A stretch of 9,322 nucleotides of DNA, taken from NCBI GenBank assembly GCA_036570465.1, contig DATCYD010000297.1, positions 1-9,322 on the forward strand. The letters run 5' to 3'. The translations under genes and the position numbers were made by a program. Positions 6,069 to 9,322 of this stretch are shown here, piece by piece (position 1 is the stretch's first letter; each line of letters starts with the position of its first letter). Source of the stretch: Anseongella sp036570465. Its GTDB lineage: Bacteria; Bacteroidota; Bacteroidia; Sphingobacteriales; Sphingobacteriaceae. The notes below the pieces were generated by a model. The model worked only from the letters and a program-made list of their open reading frames with translations. It made no database searches and was not told the DNA's origin.

Positions 6069-8966
6069 ATGGATATCGCACATCTTTTGGAAGGTCTTTT
6101 ACCACCTGATCGGGTAAAAACACGGTTAATTGACCTGGCCGCATTTGCTCCAGATGCCGGGTTTTATTACCTGTTACCCCGGGCTGTGGTACAGCCTGTA
6201 TCAGAGGAAGAGGTAATTGCGCTATTTGCGTTTTCACGCCAGCATGGCATTCCCCTGACCTTCCGTACCGGAGGAACAAGCCTTTCAGGGCAGGCCATTT
6301 CAGGCGGTATGCTGGTGGACCTGAGCCGGTACTGGAAAGGATTGACAATAGAAGAAAAGGGTGAACGCATCCGGGTGCAGGCAGGGGTGATTGGCGCCAT
6401 GGCCAACGCACACCTGAAACGCCACGCCCGTAAGATTGGACCGGACCCGGCCAGCATCAACTCAGCGATGATAGGTGGTATTTTGTCAAACAACGCCAGC
6501 GGGATGTGTTGCGGAGTTAGCCGGAATTCATATCATACGACGCGTTATTTACGCTTCATTCTTCCAAACGGGAAATGCTATTCCACTGAAAATGAAGCCG
6601 ATTATCAACGATTCCAGAACGAATGCCCCGAGATCTGCGAGAAACTGAACGAACTCCGGGGACAAATTGCCGGCAGTCCGGTTGCCCATGACCGGATCCG
6701 AAAAAAGTATAAGACAAAAAATACGGTGGGATATTCAGTGAACGCCTTTATCGATCATCAGGATCCGCTGGACATTCTGGCTCATCTGTTGATCGGCGCC
6801 GAAGGCACTCTCGGATTCATTTCAGAAGCAGTCATGGACACGGTGCCCGACGAGCCGGCCAAAACCACTGCCTTGCTGTATTTCCACGACATATACCAGG
6901 CATGCCGGACCATTGGCCCGTTGACGTCAGCCGGCGCGGAAGCTGTGGAGCTCATGGACCGGGCCTCTCTCCGATCAATCGTCCATATCAAAGGAATTCC
7001 GGAACTTATCAAAACTCTTCCCGCCGGGGCGGCTGCCCTGCTGGTGGAATTTCAGGGTAAAACCACGGAAACAGTCCGGGAAAAAGTATCCCGGTTTTTG
7101 GCTTCTGTCCCAGATACGGACTTTCTAAGCCCCCCCGAATTCACTGAAGACCCCGTAAAACAAGCCTTTCTTTGGAAAGTCCGCAAGGGATTATTTCCAT
7201 CAGTTGGGGCAGTGCGGCAAAGTGGCACCTCAGTCATCCTTGAAGACATTGCTTTTCCGGTGGAAAGTCTGAGCGATGCCGTGCTGGACCTGCATGAGTT
7301 ATTTACCCGGCATGGATATGATCAGGCGATTATATTCGGCCATGCCAAAGATGGAAATCTTCATTTCGTAGTTACCCAGGCGTTTGATACACCTGAAAAA
7401 ACAGAACGATACCGGGCTTTTATCGAAGATGTAGTGACCATGGTGGTTAAAAAGTACGACGGAGCCCTTAAAGCCGAACATGGAACCGGACGGAATATGG
7501 CTCCTTTCGTGGAAACCGAATGGGGTGGCGAGATCTATCAGATCATGAAAGCGCTCAAACAATGCATCGATCCGGAGAATCTGATCAACCCCGGCGTGAT
7601 CATTAACAGCGACCCCCTGGCACATATCCGCGATCTTAAGGAACTACCGCAAGTCGAAAGCGAAGTGGACAAATGCATGGAATGTGGTTTCTGTGAATAT
7701 AAATGTCCGAGCAGGGACCTCACCATGACACCCCGGCAGCGGATCGTAATCCGGCGCGAACTGGCAAAGCTTAAAAGATCCGGCAAACATAAACAACATC
7801 AATTATTGCTGGAACAATATCAATACGATGGCCTGGATACCTGTGCTGTGGACGGTCTGTGCTCCACAGCCTGCCCGGTGGACATCAATACCGGAAGTCT
7901 TGTGAAGCGCCTTCGCAAAGAAAACCATGGGAAAGACTCCAATCGTCTGGCACTGATCGTCGCCAGAAACTTCACCATGGTAGAATGGGCTATGAAGGGA
8001 GCGCTCCGGTCCGGTTCGTTCCTGAACGAACTTCTGGGAAAAAATACCATGCTGAATATAACAGCATCACTGAAGAAAATGATCCCTGCTTTTCCACTTT
8101 GGTCCAACCAACTCCGGGCTGCCCCAGCCCTCCCCCGCCTGGCTCCGGTACCGGCGAATCAGGATGCTGCTTCGGAAAAGGGATACACGCAGCGTTCTCC
8201 CGATGATACGGATCGTTCTCCCGCCGACACCCTTACTCAGGAAGGGATGGTGGTTTATTTTCCAGCCTGTATTTCGAGGGTGATGGGTATTTCGCCCGGA
8301 CATAAAAAAAGTACTCCGGAAACATTTCTCAGTGTGGCATCCAAAGCCGGAGTCCCCATTATGATCCCTCAGGACATCGCCGGAACCTGTTGCGGCCAAC
8401 CCTTTTCATCCAAAGGATTTACGCCAGCCTTCGGGCATACGGCCGACAAGACAATTGAAAAAATCTGGAAATGGACCGGCCAGGGTCGTCATCCCGTGGT
8501 ACTGGATATCACATCCTGCACCCATACTCTCCAGGGTTGCCGTCCGCTGCTCTCGCCAGAAAACCAGCGCCGTTATGATGCGATTCAAATAATTGACAGC
8601 ATTGACTTTATAGCAGATTACCTTCTCCCCCGGATGAAGATCAAGCGTAAAAAAGAACGCATTGTGTTACACCCGGTATGTTCCCTGCAACACATGGGCC
8701 TGGAAAACAAGTTTGCAGCCGCTGCATCTCAATTAGCGGAAGAAACGGTAATCCCCAGACAGGCCGGATGCTGTGGCATGGCCGGCGACCGGGGGTTTCT
8801 CTTTCCGGAACTCACCCGTTCAGCCACAGCCGCTGAAGCAGCCGAAGTACGACAGCAGGAATTTGACGGCTATTATTCGTCTGCTAAAACCTGCGAGATC
8901 GCGCTTTCCGAATCGGTCGGGAAAAACTACCAGTCCCTGATTCATTTGCTGGATGAGTGCAGCTGA
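6069..8966 (+). CDS. FAD-linked D-2-hydroxyacid dehydrogenase fused to Fe-S/CCG subunit (D-lactate or D-2-hydroxyglutarate type)
   Basis: At 965 residues this is a fusion of GlcD-like and GlcF-like halves, near the length of E. coli YdiJ. The FAD-binding domain (about 35-260) has RTGGTSLSGQ at 66-75, then GGILSNNASGM and GAEGTLGFISE. The FAD-oxidase C-terminal domain (about 270-525) has GHAKDGNLH, with H425 and H432 as likely metal ligands, EHGTGR at 470-475 and DPENLINPG. A ferredoxin-like section follows: CMECGFCEYKCP (C536, C539, C542, C546) is a classic 4Fe-4S motif, and CAVDGLCSTACP (C592, C598, C602) is a second one with aspartate at 595 where a cysteine is expected. After a Pro/Ala-rich linker (about 685-725) come two CCG segments (C734 with C774-C775-G776; C871 with C901-C902-G903), as in GlcF and HdrB-type proteins. 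It should oxidise a D-2-hydroxyacid at FAD and pass electrons to a quinone or other acceptor at the membrane. D-lactate, D-2-hydroxyglutarate and glycolate cannot be told apart from sequence alone. No Shine-Dalgarno sequence precedes the ATG. Confidence 0.94.
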   Translation: MDIAHLLEGLLPPDRVKTRLIDLAAFAPDAGFYYLLPRAVVQPVSEEEVIALFAFSRQHGIPLTFRTGGTSLSGQAISGGMLVDLSRYWKGLTIEEKGERIRVQAGVIGAMANAHLKRHARKIGPDPASINSAMIGGILSNNASGMCCGVSRNSYHTTRYLRFILPNGKCYSTENEADYQRFQNECPEICEKLNELRGQIAGSPVAHDRIRKKYKTKNTVGYSVNAFIDHQDPLDILAHLLIGAEGTLGFISEAVMDTVPDEPAKTTALLYFHDIYQACRTIGPLTSAGAEAVELMDRASLRSIVHIKGIPELIKTLPAGAAALLVEFQGKTTETVREKVSRFLASVPDTDFLSPPEFTEDPVKQAFLWKVRKGLFPSVGAVRQSGTSVILEDIAFPVESLSDAVLDLHELFTRHGYDQAIIFGHAKDGNLHFVVTQAFDTPEKTERYRAFIEDVVTMVVKKYDGALKAEHGTGRNMAPFVETEWGGEIYQIMKALKQCIDPENLINPGVIINSDPLAHIRDLKELPQVESEVDKCMECGFCEYKCPSRDLTMTPRQRIVIRRELAKLKRSGKHKQHQLLLEQYQYDGLDTCAVDGLCSTACPVDINTGSLVKRLRKENHGKDSNRLALIVARNFTMVEWAMKGALRSGSFLNELLGKNTMLNITASLKKMIPAFPLWSNQLRAAPALPRLAPVPANQDAASEKGYTQRSPDDTDRSPADTLTQEGMVVYFPACISRVMGISPGHKKSTPETFLSVASKAGVPIMIPQDIAGTCCGQPFSSKGFTPAFGHTADKTIEKIWKWTGQGRHPVVLDITSCTHTLQGCRPLLSPENQRRYDAIQIIDSIDFIADYLLPRMKIKRKKERIVLHPVCSLQHMGLENKFAAAASQLAEETVIPRQAGCCGMAGDRGFLFPELTRSATAAEAAEVRQQEFDGYYSSAKTCEIALSESVGKNYQSLIHLLDECS
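8193..8234 (+). repeat. Imperfect 21-bp tandem repeat inside the dehydrogenase linker
   Basis: CGTTCTCCCG occurs at 8193-8202 and again at 8214-8223, exactly 21 bp apart. In frame this gives RSPDDTD followed by RSPADTL. It sits in the hydrophilic linker between the Fe-S and CCG domains and preserves the frame, so it looks like a harmless in-frame duplication in a flexible linker. Confidence 0.5.
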
Positions 8967-8985
8967 GAATCTCGGCTTAATTTCT

Positions 8986-8993
8986 TAAATTTG
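8986..8993 (+). promoter_or_regulatory. Bacteroidota -7-like promoter element upstream of mechanosensitive channel gene
   Basis: TAAATTTG matches TAnnTTTG and lies in the 93-bp gap after the dehydrogenase stop. Transcription starting near 9000 would give a leader of about 60 nt before ATG 9060. No TTG is seen 17-23 bp upstream, so the call rests on the octamer and its position. If real, the channel gene is transcribed separately from the dehydrogenase. Confidence 0.4.
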
Positions 8994-9059
8994 CCCACTT
9001 CACAGGCTGAAAGAGCTATCCGGGGGATTTCACATCCGGGCATTAAGATCAGAGAATTC

Positions 9060-9322
9060 ATGGAAGAAATCAACTCCGTTACCGAAAGTGTTATAAGCAA
9101 TTGGTTCCATGAAAGACTCCTTCAATGGGGTGTTTCAGAAGGCCTGGCCGTTTACCTGAATTTGTTAGGGCTCCTGTTCGCCCTGACCGTGATTGTCATC
9201 GTAGTGGCCTACCTCACCCGGAAGATCCTGGTGGAAGCGGTTAGCCGGATTGCGTCGAAAACAAACAGCCGGTTTGATGATTTCCTGGTCGGGAACCGGA
9301 CCATGGCTTATGTGGCCCGCAT
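9060..9322 (+). CDS. MscS-superfamily mechanosensitive channel, YbdG-like, N-terminal part only
   Basis: ATG at 9060 opens a frame of 87 complete codons running off the right edge. Residues 1-28 are amphipathic (VISNWFHERLLQWGVSEG). One strongly hydrophobic segment, about 29-51 (NLLGLLFALTVIVIVVAYL), is followed by TRKILVEAVSRIASKTNSRFDD, the basic amphipathic stretch that precedes the next helix in YbdG/MscM-like channels (compare K-x-x-W-D-D in that group). The pore helix and cytoplasmic beta domain would lie beyond the window. Family members sit in the inner membrane and open under tension to release solutes on osmotic downshock. The assignment rests on this N-terminal pattern, so the subfamily is tentative. 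AAGATCAGAG precedes the start but is not a strong ribosome site. Confidence 0.8.
   Translation, partial: MEEINSVTESVISNWFHERLLQWGVSEGLAVYLNLLGLLFALTVIVIVVAYLTRKILVEAVSRIASKTNSRFDDFLVGNRTMAYVAR

Noticed and set aside
9018..9040. Direct repeat of ATCCGGG in the leader of the channel gene
   Set aside because: Two copies of seven bases in a short GC-rich stretch can arise by chance, with no palindrome or known operator pattern.
6069..9322. Dehydrogenase and channel genes as a functional operon
   Set aside because: They share a strand, but a 93-bp gap with its own promoter-like octamer and no functional link argue for separate transcription.

Overview
The window most likely comes from a member of the Bacteroidota. 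Three things point that way: a TonB-dependent outer-membrane receptor with a clean signal peptide, an exported type I sulfatase of a kind common in that phylum, and intergenic octamers matching the Bacteroidota -7 promoter element (TAnnTTTG) with no convincing Shine-Dalgarno sequences. Base composition looks balanced and no mobile element, CRISPR array, tRNA or rRNA is visible. The genus cannot be told from this sequence.

Layout from left to right. (1) Positions 1-2005, minus strand: an exported cysteine-type sulfatase that runs off the left edge and carries a jelly-roll, carbohydrate-binding-like C-terminal extension. (2) 2006-2336: a divergent intergenic region with one good promoter-like octamer and a very short possible ORF. 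(3) 2337-3851, plus: an acyl-CoA dehydrogenase family protein with a helical C-terminal extension. (4) 3846-5987, minus: a stand-alone TonB-dependent receptor whose 3' end overlaps that of gene 3 by 6 bp. (5) 6069-8966, plus: a large FAD / iron-sulfur / CCG-domain D-2-hydroxyacid dehydrogenase fusion. (6) 9060 to the right edge, plus: the N-terminus of an MscS-superfamily (YbdG-like) mechanosensitive channel.

Adjacent genes alternate in strand, apart from the last pair, which are separated by 93 bp with their own promoter-like element. I therefore see no operon and no dedicated multi-gene system. The genes look like individually transcribed metabolic and envelope functions: sulfate-ester removal outside the cytoplasm, uptake of a TonB substrate, acyl-CoA oxidation, oxidation of a 2-hydroxyacid feeding electrons to the respiratory chain, and osmotic protection. 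No previously undescribed system is evident. The points most worth a second look are the sulfatase-CBM-like fusion, the small promoter-linked ORF at 2040-2199, and the divergent substrate-loop motif and C-terminal extension of the acyl-CoA dehydrogenase.
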